This document shows positions 28,920 to 38,667 of a DNA stretch of 64,000 nt, piece by piece (positions within the stretch are counted from its first letter, which is position 1; each line of letters begins with the position of its first letter). Both the position numbers and the translations under genes were made by a program. The notes under the pieces were generated by a model. It saw only the letters and a program-made list of their open reading frames with translations, searched no databases and was not told where the DNA came from. This stretch comes from Arthrobacter sp. NEB 688 (lineage in GTDB: Bacteria > Actinomycetota > Actinomycetes > Actinomycetales > Dermatophilaceae): positions 3,906,001 to 3,970,000 of the forward strand of contig NZ_CP053707.1 in assembly GCF_013201035.1 (NCBI RefSeq). Reading direction: 5' to 3'.

Positions 28920-30496
28920 GGGAGCCTCGCGGCGCGCATCGCCCGCAGGGCCCCGGTCAGCGCCGAGGCGTAGCGGGCGCCGCGCAGCCCGGGCAGGTCC
29001 GCGACGTTGACCAGGCCCTGGACGGTGACGTTCTGCGCCTCGGTGTACTTGAGGATGCCCTCGCGCCCGTGCCGGCGCCCGAGCCCGGAGGCCTTCATCC
29101 CGCCCATCGGCGAGCCGATGCTCCCCCAGGCGGCGGCGTACCCCTCGTTGACGTTGACCGTGCCGGCCTGGATGCGGGCGGCGAGCGCCCGCCCCCGGCG
29201 CACGTCGCGCGTCCACACCGACGCGTTGAGGCCGTACTCGGTGTCGTTCGCGAGGGCGACCGCGGCGTCGTCGTCGGCGACCCGGTAGAGCGAGACCACC
29301 GGCCCGAAGGTCTCCTCGTCGCGGCAGGCCATCGCGGAGGTCACGCCGGCGAGCACGGTCGGCTCGACGACGTAGGGGCCGACGTCGGGGCGCGCCCGGC
29401 CGCCGGCGAGCACGGTGGCGCCCTTGGCGACGGCGTCGTCGACGTGGCCGAGCACCCGCTCGAGCTGGGCCGGCCCGACGAGGCTGCCCATGTCGGCGTC
29501 CCAGTCGAGGGCGGTCGAGAGGCGCAGCCCGGCGACGGCCTCGAGGAAGCGGCCGAGGAACTCGTCGGCGACCGCCTCGTGCAGGACGAGGCGCTCGGCG
29601 CTGACGCACAGCTGGCCGGCGGAGGCGAAGCAGGCCCGCAGGATGCCGGGGACGGCGCGGCGCAGGTCGGCGTCGTCGGCGACGTAGACGGCGTTCTTGC
29701 CGCCGAGCTCGAGGCTGGAGCCGACCAGCCGCCGGCCGGCCGCCGCGGCGACCTCGCGGCCGGTGGCCGTCGAGCCGGTGAAGCACACGTAGTCGGCCTG
29801 GGCGACGACGGCGCGGCCGGTCTCGCCGGGGCCGAGCACGACCTGGACGAGGTCGTCGGGGAAGCCGGCCTCGACCATGAGCGCGACGGCCGCGAGCGCG
29901 GTGAGCGTGCCCTGCGGGTCCGGCCGCAGCACGACCGCGTTGCCCGCGAGGAGGGCCGGCAGGGCGTCGGTCACCGCGAGGCTCAGCGGGTAGTTCCACG
30001 GCGAGACGATGCCGACGACGCCCTTGGCACGGTGGTGCTCGGTGCTGCGCGTCAGCAGCGGGAAGACGCCGAGGTGGCGCTCGGGGGCGAGGTGGCCGGG
30101 GCCGCGGCGCGCGTAGTGGCGGCAGACGATGGCGACGTCGGCGACCTCCTCGAAGGCGTGGCTGCGCGCCTTGCCGCTCTCGAGCTGGACGAGGTCGAGC
30201 AGCTCGGTGCGGCGCTCGAGGACGAGGTCGTGCAGGGCGAGGAGCAGGCGGGCCCGCTGCGCGACCGGCACCCCGGCCCAGCGGCGCTGGGCGGCCCGGG
30301 CGCGGGCGACCGCGACGGTGACGTCGGCGGCGGTCGACGTCGGGAAGGTCGCCAGGGGCGCACCCGTCATCGGGGTGTGCGTCGTCAGCGGCTCCCCCGA
30401 GGCGACGACGCGCGCGGCGAGGGCGCGCACCCGCGCCGGGTCGACCGCGTAGGTGGCGCGGGGGTCGGTCTCCGGGTCCACGATGACGTCGGGCAT
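28916..30496 (-). CDS. Aldehyde dehydrogenase, succinate-semialdehyde dehydrogenase type
   Basis: A 526-residue NAD(P)-dependent aldehyde dehydrogenase. Cofactor-binding segment PWNYPLSLAVTDALPALLAGN, catalytic glutamate in SLELGGKNA and catalytic cysteine in GQLCVSAERL are present in the expected order. The closest named type is NADP succinate-semialdehyde dehydrogenase (GabD2-like), but the substrate is not determined by sequence alone; as partner of a GMC alcohol oxidase it could oxidise the aldehyde that enzyme makes. ATG 30496 follows TACCCT (30508-30503) by 6 nt. Confidence 0.88.
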   Translation of the reverse strand: MPDVIVDPETDPRATYAVDPARVRALAARVVASGEPLTTHTPMTGAPLATFPTSTAADVTVAVARARAAQRRWAGVPVAQRARLLLALHDLVLERRTELLDLVQLESGKARSHAFEEVADVAIVCRHYARRGPGHLAPERHLGVFPLLTRSTEHHRAKGVVGIVSPWNYPLSLAVTDALPALLAGNAVVLRPDPQGTLTALAAVALMVEAGFPDDLVQVVLGPGETGRAVVAQADYVCFTGSTATGREVAAAAGRRLVGSSLELGGKNAVYVADDADLRRAVPGILRACFASAGQLCVSAERLVLHEAVADEFLGRFLEAVAGLRLSTALDWDADMGSLVGPAQLERVLGHVDDAVAKGATVLAGGRARPDVGPYVVEPTVLAGVTSAMACRDEETFGPVVSLYRVADDDAAVALANDTEYGLNASVWTRDVRRGRALAARIQAGTVNVNEGYAAAWGSIGSPMGGMKASGLGRRHGREGILKYTEAQNVTVQGLVNVADLPGLRGARYASALTGALRAMRAARLP

Positions 30497-30637
30497 TACC
30501 GCAGGGTAACCACCGGCGGGTCCGCCGTCACCTGCTCCGGCGAAGCCCCCGGTCAGCGCTCCGCGGCGACGGCCCCGGGGTGCTCCACCCGAGAACCACG
30601 CGCCTCGCCGGGGAACCGTTCCGGGGTGAGGCGCGCC

Positions 30638-30658
30638 CGTATCGGGTCACCCGATACG
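30638..30658. repeat. Palindrome, family B copy 3
   Basis: A 21-base palindrome with core GTATCGGGTCACCCGATAC, identical to the copy at 5485-5505, in the 251-bp gap between the aldehyde dehydrogenase start and the guaB3 stop. GCGTGGGAC follows, as at the first locus. A flanking imperfect inverted repeat (CGCCTCGCCGGGG ... GGGGTGAGGCG, 30601-30632) adjoins it. Confidence 0.85.
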
Positions 30659-30747
30659 CCGGTGGCGCGTGGGACGAGGGGCTGGGGGCGCGGGTGACGC
30701 GTGGGACGGACGGGACGAGCGGCGCGGACGTGGCCCGCCGAGCGGCG

Positions 30748-31869
30748 TCAGCTGCGCTGGTAGGGCGCGACGACGACCTCGACGCGCTGGAACTCCTTGA
30801 GCTCGAGGTAGCCCGACGTCGCCATCGCCCGGCGCAGCGCACCGACGAGGTTGGTCGTGCCGTCGGCGACGCGGCTGGGGCCGAAGAGGACCTCCTCGAG
30901 CGGCGCGACGGCGCCGACGTGCACGCGGTGGCCGCGCGGCAGCTCGGGGTGGTGGGCCTCGGCGCCCCAGTGGTAGCCGCGGCCGGGCGCGTCCGTGGCG
31001 CGGGCCAGCGCGGCCCCGAGCATCACGGCGTCCGCACCGCAGGCGACGGCCTTGACGACGTCGCCGCTCGTGCCGACGCCGCCGTCGGCGATGACGTGGA
31101 CGTAGCGGCCCCCGGACTCGTCGAGGTAGTCGCGGCGGGCGGCCGCGACGTCGGCGATGGCCGAGGCCATCGGGGCGTGGATGCCGAGCGTCACGCGGGT
31201 CGTGTGCGCCGCGCCGCCGCCGAAGCCGACAAGAACGCCGGCCGCGCCGGTGCGCATGAGGTGCAGGGCGGCCGAGTAGGAGGCTGCGCCGCCGACGATG
31301 ACCGGCACGTCGAGCTCGTAGATGAAGCGCTTGAGGTTGAGCGGCTCGGCGCGCCCGGAGACGTGCTCGGCCGAGACGGTCGTGCCGCGGATGACGAAGA
31401 GGTCGACCCCGGCGTCGACGACGGTCTTCCACAGCTGCTGGGTGCGCTGCGGGGTGAGGGCGCCGGCCACGGTGACGCCCGCCGCGCGGATCTCGCGCAG
31501 CCGTTCGGTGACGAGCTCGGGCTGGATCTCGGCGCGGTAGATCTCCTGCATCCGCTGCGTCGCGAGAGCCGGGTCGAGCGTCGCGATCTCGGCGAGGAGG
31601 GGCGCGGGGTCCTCGTAGCGGGTCCACAGGCCCTCGAGGTCGAGCACCGGCAGCCCGCCGTGCTGCCCGAAGGCGATGGCCGACTCGGGGGACATCACCG
31701 AGTCCATCGGGGCCGCGATGACGGGCAGGTCGAAGTGGTACGCGTCGATCTGCCAGCCGGTGGACACCTCCTGGGGGTCGCGCGTGCGCCGCGAGGGCAC
31801 GATGGCGATGTCGTCGAAGGAGTACGCACGGCGACCGCGCTTGCCACGGCCGATCTCGATCTCGGTCAC
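30748..31869 (-). CDS. guaB3: GuaB3, IMP dehydrogenase-related protein
   Basis: A 373-residue TIM-barrel protein of the IMPDH/GMP reductase family without CBS domains. Phosphate-binding glycines occur in VIVGGAASYSAAL and VIADGGVGTSGDVVKAVACGAD. The catalytic-cysteine loop of IMPDH (GSICTT) is replaced by RGTTVSAEHVS, so it is unlikely to be a classical IMP dehydrogenase; the GuaB3 subgroup's reaction is not firmly known in Actinobacteria. GTG 31869 follows TAGGCT (31881-31876) by 6 nt. Confidence 0.92.
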   Translation of the reverse strand: MTEIEIGRGKRGRRAYSFDDIAIVPSRRTRDPQEVSTGWQIDAYHFDLPVIAAPMDSVMSPESAIAFGQHGGLPVLDLEGLWTRYEDPAPLLAEIATLDPALATQRMQEIYRAEIQPELVTERLREIRAAGVTVAGALTPQRTQQLWKTVVDAGVDLFVIRGTTVSAEHVSGRAEPLNLKRFIYELDVPVIVGGAASYSAALHLMRTGAAGVLVGFGGGAAHTTRVTLGIHAPMASAIADVAAARRDYLDESGGRYVHVIADGGVGTSGDVVKAVACGADAVMLGAALARATDAPGRGYHWGAEAHHPELPRGHRVHVGAVAPLEEVLFGPSRVADGTTNLVGALRRAMATSGYLELKEFQRVEVVVAPYQRS

Positions 31870-32074
31870 CCGCGCAGCCTACCGACGTCCGCATCGGCCG
31901 TTCGGCCCGCTCCCCCCGGACCGGGAAGACGGGGGCCCCCGAATTGGTTACCCGCCTGTCGGTGGGCTGGGTCACACTGGTCCACGGCACCGTCGCCACC
32001 CGCCCGTGCGGGTCCGGCGACCTCTCGCCGCCCGGCGCGGCCATCCGCCTCTCGACCCCCGACATGGAGCCCAC

Positions 32075-33724
32075 GTGTCAGCAGCAGCACCCGCCCCCAC
32101 GGCGCCCCCGGAGTACCCCGAGAAGATCGACGCCGCGGTCCTCAAGATCGCCGGCGTCGTCGTCCTCGGGGCGATCATGTCCATCCTCGACATCACCGTC
32201 GTCAACGTCGCGCTGCGCACGCTGCAGCAGGACTTCGCCGTCGACGGCGTCCCGCTCGACTACTCCACCGTCGCGTGGACCGTCACCGGCTACACCCTCG
32301 CGCTCGCCACGGTCATCCCGCTCTCGGGCTGGGCCGCCGACCGGTTCGGCACCAAGCGCCTCTACATGACGGCCGTCGCGCTGTTCACCGCCGGCTCGGT
32401 GCTCTGCGCCGCCGCGACGAGCATCGAGATGCTCGTCGCCTTCCGCGTCCTCCAGGGCCTCGGCGGCGGCATGCTCATGCCGCTCGGCATGACGATCATG
32501 ACCCGCGCCGCGGGCCCGAAGCGGATGGGCCGGCTCATGGCGGTCCTCGGCATCCCGATGCTCCTCGGCCCGATCTTCGGCCCGATCCTCGGCGGCTGGC
32601 TCATCGACCACTTCAGCTGGCACTGGATCTTCCTCATCAACCTGCCGATCGGCCTCGTGGCCCTCGGGTACAGCTGGTTCGCGCTGCCGGCCGACCGTCC
32701 GCACCCCTCCGAGTCCCTCGACTGGCGCGGCGTGCTCATGATGTCGCCGGGCCTCGCGCTCTTCCTCTACGGCGTCTCCTCGATCCCCGAGCAGGGCGGC
32801 GTCGCCCACGCGAAGGTCCTCGGGCCCGGCATCGTCGGCGTCCTGCTCATCGTCGCGTTCGTCATCTACAGCTTCCGGCCGCAGCACCCGCTGCTCGACC
32901 TGCGGCTCTTCCGCAACCGCAACCTCACGGTCGCGATCATCACGATGTTCATCTTCGCCGCGTCCTTCTTCGGCGGGCTGCTGCTCATCCCCCAGTTCCT
33001 CCAGCAGGTGCAGGGCGAGACGCCGCTCTCGGCGGGCTGGATCCTCGCCCCGCAGGGCCTGGGCGCGATGCTGACGATGCCGATCGCCGGCGCCCTCGTC
33101 GACCGCTTCCCGGTCGGCCGGATCGTGCCGTTCGGGCTGCTGCTCATCACGGGCGGCATGTTCGCGCTGACCCAGATCGACGCCGACTCCTCGCACTGGG
33201 GCTTCATCATCCCGGTCCTGTTCGTCATGGGTCTCGGGATGGGCGGCACGATGATGCCGATCATGACCTCGGCGCTCAAGACGCTGAACCACCACGAGGT
33301 CGCGCGCGGCACGACGCTGCTCAACATCACCCAGCAGGTCGCCAGCTCCATCGGCGTCGCGATCTTCTCGGTCATCCTCACGAACGCGTTCAAGGACCGG
33401 CCGCTCGTCGGCCAGGGCGGTCTCTACCTCGAGACCCTCCAGACCAAGGGACCGGAGGCGGCGCAGGGCGTCCTGGCCCAGGTGCCGCTCGTCGGGGAGT
33501 TCCTCGCCCAGCAGGCGGGCGACCCGCAGGCCGCGGTCGCGGCCCTCGGGGCGCGGGTGGCCGACGTCGCCGCCGACGCCTACGCGCACACCTTCTGGTT
33601 CGCCGCGGGCTTCGTCACCCTGACGCTGGTCTCGGCCGCGTTCCTCCCGCGCAAGCACGAGGAGTCGCACCTCCTCGAGGGTGCCGACGCCGACGAGCTG
33701 GCGCCGCCGGTGGTCATCCACTGA
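32075..33724 (+). CDS. DHA2-family (EmrB/QacA) MFS drug exporter
   Basis: A 549-residue, 14-helix major facilitator. Motif D1 around ILDITVVNVALRTLQQDF (about residues 40-57), motif A GWAADRFGTKRLYM near 85 and the antiporter motif C region (LLGPIFGPILGGWLIDH) near 160 identify the DHA2 drug:H+ antiporters. GTG 32075 is preceded by a GGAG ribosome-binding site (32066-32069). Divergent from guaB3 with a 205-bp gap. Exported substrate unknown; no regulator adjoins it. Confidence 0.9.
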   Translation: MSAAAPAPTAPPEYPEKIDAAVLKIAGVVVLGAIMSILDITVVNVALRTLQQDFAVDGVPLDYSTVAWTVTGYTLALATVIPLSGWAADRFGTKRLYMTAVALFTAGSVLCAAATSIEMLVAFRVLQGLGGGMLMPLGMTIMTRAAGPKRMGRLMAVLGIPMLLGPIFGPILGGWLIDHFSWHWIFLINLPIGLVALGYSWFALPADRPHPSESLDWRGVLMMSPGLALFLYGVSSIPEQGGVAHAKVLGPGIVGVLLIVAFVIYSFRPQHPLLDLRLFRNRNLTVAIITMFIFAASFFGGLLLIPQFLQQVQGETPLSAGWILAPQGLGAMLTMPIAGALVDRFPVGRIVPFGLLLITGGMFALTQIDADSSHWGFIIPVLFVMGLGMGGTMMPIMTSALKTLNHHEVARGTTLLNITQQVASSIGVAIFSVILTNAFKDRPLVGQGGLYLETLQTKGPEAAQGVLAQVPLVGEFLAQQAGDPQAAVAALGARVADVAADAYAHTFWFAAGFVTLTLVSAAFLPRKHEESHLLEGADADELAPPVVIH

Positions 33725-33792
33725 GGGCTCTCCCTCCCCCCGACCGGTGCCGGTCCCGCTGACGCGGGGCCGGCATCGGCCATGCTGGGGGC

Positions 33793-34851
33793 GTGCGACC
33801 CGGGACCCACAACGCGATCACCGACGTCGAGGACGTCCTCGTCGGCCACGCCACCCGTGACGAGCCCGGCTGGCTGACCGGGGTGAGCGTCGTGCTGCCA
33901 CCGCCGGGGACGGTCGGCGGTGTCGACGTGCGCGGCGGAGGGCCGGGCACCCGAGAGACCGACCTGCTCGACCCCGCCAACGCCGTGGACGCGGTCGATG
34001 CCGTCGTCCTCGCCGGCGGCAGCGCGTTCGGCCTCGCGGCCGCCGACGGGGTGGCCGACGCCGTGTGGGCCGCGGGCCGCGGCTGGCCCGTGGGCCCAGG
34101 CCCCGACGAGCGCGTGCCGATCGTCCCCTCGGCGATCGTCTTCGACCTCGGTCGCGCCGGGGTCTGGCGCCACCACCCCGGCCCCGCCGACGGCGCGACG
34201 GCGCACGCGGCCGCATCGACCGGTCCGGTGGCCCAGGGGTCGGTCGGCGCGGGCACCGGCGCCAGGGCCGGCGGCCTGCGCGGCGGGGTCGGGACGGCGT
34301 CCGCGGTGCTGGACTCAGGAGTCACCGTCGGGGCGCTCGTCGTCGTCAACGCCGTGGGGTCGCCGCTGGCCCGCGACGGGTCGCTGCTCGGCGCCGCGTG
34401 GGGGCTGGGTGACGAGCTCGACGGCTTGCCGGACCCGTCCCCCACCGCGCTGGAGCGCCACCTGGCCGCCCGGCGCGCCGAGGTCGAGGCGCAGCGCGCC
34501 GGCCGGGCCGAGGCGTTGCGCCCCGGCCGCGCCACGACCCTCGCGGTCGTCGCCACGGACGCCGGGCTCACCAAGGCCGCGTGCCGCCGCCTCGCCACCG
34601 TCGCGCACGACGGGATGGCCCGCGCCCTCTCCCCGGTGCACACGGCCTTCGACGGCGACACCGTCTTCTCCCTCGCGACCGGGGCCCGCCCGGCGCCCGA
34701 GCCGCTCGACCTCGTCGAGCTGCACGACGCCGCCGCCGGGTGCGTGACCCGGGCGATCGTCCACGCGCTGCTCGCCGCGGACTCCGTCGACCGCAGCGCC
34801 GACGGCGGGCTGGCCGCCCTCTCGTGGCGGGACGCCCTGACGACCCCCTGA
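33793..34851 (+). CDS. P1 (S58) family peptidase, DmpA/L-aminopeptidase type
   Basis: A 352-residue protein of the self-processing Ntn-type P1 family (L-aminopeptidase/D-esterase). Recognised from AITDVEDVLVGHATRDE at the N-terminus, LAGGSAFGLAAADGV near residue 75, and the core strand VGALVVVNAVGS near 190, where the family cleaves itself into two chains; the exact cleavage residue is not obvious here. GTG 33793 follows CATGCT (33781-33786) by 6 nt. Cytosolic. Confidence 0.87.
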   Translation: MRPGTHNAITDVEDVLVGHATRDEPGWLTGVSVVLPPPGTVGGVDVRGGGPGTRETDLLDPANAVDAVDAVVLAGGSAFGLAAADGVADAVWAAGRGWPVGPGPDERVPIVPSAIVFDLGRAGVWRHHPGPADGATAHAAASTGPVAQGSVGAGTGARAGGLRGGVGTASAVLDSGVTVGALVVVNAVGSPLARDGSLLGAAWGLGDELDGLPDPSPTALERHLAARRAEVEAQRAGRAEALRPGRATTLAVVATDAGLTKAACRRLATVAHDGMARALSPVHTAFDGDTVFSLATGARPAPEPLDLVELHDAAAGCVTRAIVHALLAADSVDRSADGGLAALSWRDALTTP

Positions 34852-34859
34852 CCCCGAGC

Positions 34860-35022
34860 GTGCACCAATCGACGAAAGCGACGATTTGTGCACACCCCAG
34901 CGCCCCGAGCCCGAGTTCGACCGTGCACCAATCGACGAAAGCGACGATTTCTGCACACCCCAGCGCCCCGGGCCCGAGTCCGAGCGTGCACCAATCGTCG
35001 AAAGTGTCAGTTCGTGCACACC
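34860..35022. repeat. Three tandem 63-bp repeats, each with a hairpin (family G)
   Basis: Units begin at 34860, 34923 and 34986, each starting GTGCACCAATCG. In unit 1 the arms GTGCACCAATCG and CGATTTGTGCAC enclose ACGAAAGCGA, giving a 34-base stem-loop (34860-34893). Unit 2 is nearly identical; unit 3 is more diverged. Located between the convergent P1 peptidase and lipoprotein genes, so it may act as a bidirectional terminator array. Confidence 0.9.
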
Positions 35023-35053
35023 CCGCGGGCAGGCGGCCGGAGCGGGACTGCGG

Positions 35054-35980
35054 TCAGCGCAGGCGGGTCGCGAGGAGAGCGGCGAGCCGGTTCATCTGCT
35101 CGACGTGTGCCGCATCGCCGTCGGTCTGCACGACGGCCGGCCCCTGGCCCACGGTGATGATGGCGACGGCGTACCCGTCGACGATGCCCATCTGCCGGGT
35201 CTCGGACGCCGAGGTGAGCCAGCCACCCTTGAACGTCGACGCCCCGATCGTCCCGAGCCCCCAGCGGTGCTGCGGGATCGGCCGCATCTGCTCGAGGAGG
35301 AAGGCGCTGGCCTCGGGGCTGACGACCCGGCCGGCGGCGAGGGCGGCCATGAAGCGCACCTGCTCGCGCGGGGTCCACGACATCGCGCCCTGGCTGCGGT
35401 CGGGCGCGACCGTGCTCGTGTCCCCGATCGAGCGCAGCACGGCGGTGATGGCGGCGCCGGGGCTGCCCGGGATGCGCTCGCGGACGGCGACGACGGCGTC
35501 CCCGTCGCTCGCGGTCAGCGCGGCCCTGATCCATCCCCGCTCGGCGGACGGGATGCGCGAGGGGTCGCCGTCGACGGCGGTGTCGAGGTAGGCGGCGACG
35601 ACGAGGACCTTGGACGTCGACCACGCCTTCGTCGAGCCGACCGAGCCCTCCGAGCGCACCGCCGACGGGTCGGACAGCGGCGCCCAGACGACCTGGTTGC
35701 GGGTGTCGCCCTCGAGGCTCGCGCCGCCTCCCGACCCGGCCGTGGAGCTCGATCCCTCGCCGGCCGGCGGAACCGGCGCCGGAGCAGCCGGCGTCGGCCG
35801 GGGCACGGCGCTCACGACCCCGCCCTCGACGGGCACCGGCGAGGGGGTGGGGGCCCGCTGGGGCAGCGACGGGTCGGGCCGGCTCGCCGAGCGCGACGGC
35901 TCGACGGGGCCGGGAGCGCTGCCGCAGCCCCCGGCGAGCGCCGCGAGGAGCAGCGGCAGGAGGACGAGGAGTCGGCGCAT
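35054..35980 (-). CDS. Serine beta-lactamase-fold lipoprotein (LppW-like)
   Basis: A 308-residue putative lipoprotein: signal peptide MRRLLVLLPLLLAALAGGC with the lipobox cysteine at residue 19, then an 80-residue proline/serine-rich linker, then a class-A-beta-lactamase-like domain. The SxxK motif is STSK, and a KGG box (FKGGWLT) stands where KTG is expected; the SxN/SDN motif is not obvious. Hydrolytic activity on beta-lactams is therefore doubtful; a cell-wall peptidase-like or inactive homologue is as likely. ATG 35980 follows TAGGGT (35993-35988) by 7 nt. Confidence 0.82.
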   Translation of the reverse strand: MRRLLVLLPLLLAALAGGCGSAPGPVEPSRSASRPDPSLPQRAPTPSPVPVEGGVVSAVPRPTPAAPAPVPPAGEGSSSTAGSGGGASLEGDTRNQVVWAPLSDPSAVRSEGSVGSTKAWSTSKVLVVAAYLDTAVDGDPSRIPSAERGWIRAALTASDGDAVVAVRERIPGSPGAAITAVLRSIGDTSTVAPDRSQGAMSWTPREQVRFMAALAAGRVVSPEASAFLLEQMRPIPQHRWGLGTIGASTFKGGWLTSASETRQMGIVDGYAVAIITVGQGPAVVQTDGDAAHVEQMNRLAALLATRLR

Positions 35981-36031
35981 CCGCCGCACCCTACGTCGTC
36001 CGCCCCGGACCCACGACCCGGGGCGAGGCCG

Positions 36032-37633
<1,602 letters not shown>

Positions 37634-37768
37634 CGTCCCCCTCCGGTCGGTGCCGGACGGGCCGGGCGCCGGCCGGCGGTCGTCGCTCCGGTTGCGGACT
37701 TGAGGGACCCGCGCAACCCTTGACCAAAGCCTTACCCGGCGCTTGCCCGGAGATCGACAAAGCCCCCA

Positions 37769-37804
37769 TACGGTGAAACACGTGCCACCCGAGGGGGGCG
37801 GCAC
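37769..37804 (+). promoter_or_regulatory. Predicted whiB -10 box and leader hairpin
   Basis: TACGGT (37769-37774) is a plausible -10 box, placing the start site near 37781. Immediately downstream an inverted repeat (arms GTGCCACCC 37782-37790 and GGGCGGCAC 37796-37804, one mismatch) would fold at the extreme 5' end of the transcript. A ribosome-binding site GGAGGTGGAG lies at 37816-37825. The hairpin could stabilise the mRNA or be an operator. Confidence 0.45.
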
Positions 37805-37827
37805 ACGATCATCGTGGAGGTGGAGCA

Positions 37828-38118
37828 ATGGCCGAGATCACCCGGCTCCCGGGCCCTGTCGCGGACCTGTGGGAGTGGCAGCTCGAGGGCTCCTGCCGCC
37901 GGGTCGGTCCCGAGGTGTTCTTCCACCCGGAGGGCGAGCGGGGCAGCAAGCGCTCCCGCCGCGCCACCGCGGCCAAGGAGATCTGCCTGGCCTGCCCCGT
38001 CATCCAGCAGTGCCGTGAGCACGCCCTGGCCGTCCGCGAGCCCTACGGGGTCTGGGGCGGTCTGACCGAGGACGAGCGCGAGAGCGTCTACGCCCGCCAG
38101 CGTCACCTGGCGTCCTGA
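37828..38118 (+). CDS. WhiB-family iron-sulphur regulator (WhiB3/WhiD-like)
   Basis: A 96-residue actinobacteria-specific regulator that binds a [4Fe-4S] cluster sensitive to O2/NO. Cluster ligands are C23, C53, C56 and C62 (C-X29-C-X2-C-X5-C), followed by the G[VI]WGG turn GVWGG at 74-78 and a basic C-terminus. WhiB proteins act with the primary sigma factor. Position beside guaB and upstream of groESL matches mycobacterial whiB3, so I infer WhiB3/WhiD orthology. A strong GGAGGTGGAG ribosome-binding site precedes ATG 37828. Confidence 0.95.
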   Translation: MAEITRLPGPVADLWEWQLEGSCRRVGPEVFFHPEGERGSKRSRRATAAKEICLACPVIQQCREHALAVREPYGVWGGLTEDERESVYARQRHLAS

Positions 38119-38137
38119 CCGGACGCCACCGCAAGCC

Positions 38138-38160
38138 GGTTCCCGCCCCACGCGGGAACC
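38138..38160 (+). terminator. Hairpin after whiB
   Basis: Perfect 9-bp stem GGTTCCCGC (38138-38146) / GCGGGAACC (38152-38160) with a 5-base loop, 20 bp after the whiB stop. No T-run follows, as usual in this GC-rich genome; candidate terminator. Confidence 0.5.
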
Positions 38161-38194
38161 CGTCGGCCCTCCGGGGGCCGGCCGAGGAAGCGGT

Positions 38195-38270
38195 GGACCG
38201 TGGGGGCGAGAGCCCACGGTCCGCCGCTCCTCACCACCGCAGGACCCGTTCGTGGGGGCGAGAGCCCACG
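38195..38270. repeat. Hairpin pair, family E
   Basis: The 20-mer CGTGGGGGCGAGAGCCCACG occurs twice (38199-38218 and 38251-38270) between whiB and the S4 gene. In copy 1 the stem extends outward to 38195-38222 (GGACCGTGGG / CCCACGGTCC). The GAGA loop is of the GNRA type. Possible tandem terminators or a structured RNA; function unknown. Confidence 0.75.
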
Positions 38271-38352
38271 GCCAGTGGTCCGCGACCGTGGGATCGCGCC
38301 CGGACGGCACACGTGCTCGCCGTCCGGGCGCGGCCACGCGTAGCCTGAGCCG

Positions 38353-38580
38353 GTGCCCGACGACGCCCTCGAGGTCCCCATCCGTGACGAGTCCATCCGG
38401 CTCGGCCAGCTGCTCAAGCTGAGCGGTCTCGTCGACGACGGCGCCACCGCGCGCGAGGTCGTCGAGCGCGGGCTCGTCTACGTCAACGGCGAGGTCGACA
38501 CCCGCCGCGGCCGCCAGGTGCGCGTCGGCGACGTCGTCGCGCTCGACGGCGGCGGCAGCCTGCGGGTCACCTCCGCCTGA
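38353..38580 (+). CDS. S4-domain RNA-binding protein
   Basis: A 75-residue single S4 domain protein (RLGQLLKLSGLVDDGATAREVVERGLVYVNGEV, then RRGRQVRVGDVV). Such YaaA/RlbA-type proteins bind structured RNA such as rRNA or tRNA; the target here is unknown. GTG 38353 follows TAGCCT (38341-38346) by 6 nt, so it is probably leaderless and not part of the whiB transcript. Confidence 0.9.
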   Translation: MPDDALEVPIRDESIRLGQLLKLSGLVDDGATAREVVERGLVYVNGEVDTRRGRQVRVGDVVALDGGGSLRVTSA

Positions 38581-38599
38581 CCCCCTCAACCCACTGAGT

Positions 38600-38654
38600 G
38601 CCCGTCCGCCACCTCCGAGGGGCCCGGATGGGAGTCCGGAGGTGGCGGATGGGC
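38600..38654. terminator. Bidirectional hairpin between S4 and ABC permease genes (family F)
   Basis: Arms 38600-38617 (GCCCGTCCGCCACCTCCG) and 38637-38654 (CGGAGGTGGCGGATGGGC) pair over 18 bp with one mismatch and a 19-base loop. It sits exactly between the convergent S4 (ends 38580) and permease (ends 38668) genes, the position expected of a shared terminator. Confidence 0.65.
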
Positions 38655-38667
38655 AAGACGTCGAGGC

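Noticed and set aside
31870-32074. Riboswitch or promoter elements between guaB3 and the DHA2 exporter
   Set aside because: Apart from the guaB3 -10 box I found no -35/-10 pair with acceptable spacing and no recognisable aptamer.
30580-33762. 1060-residue plus-strand frame
   Set aside because: Antisense to guaB3 and out of frame with the DHA2 exporter; translation is repetitive and lacks hydrophobic or catalytic patterns.
34860-35022. Tandem repeats considered as a CRISPR array
   Set aside because: Only three units, directly tandem 63-bp periods with no unique spacers, and no cas genes.
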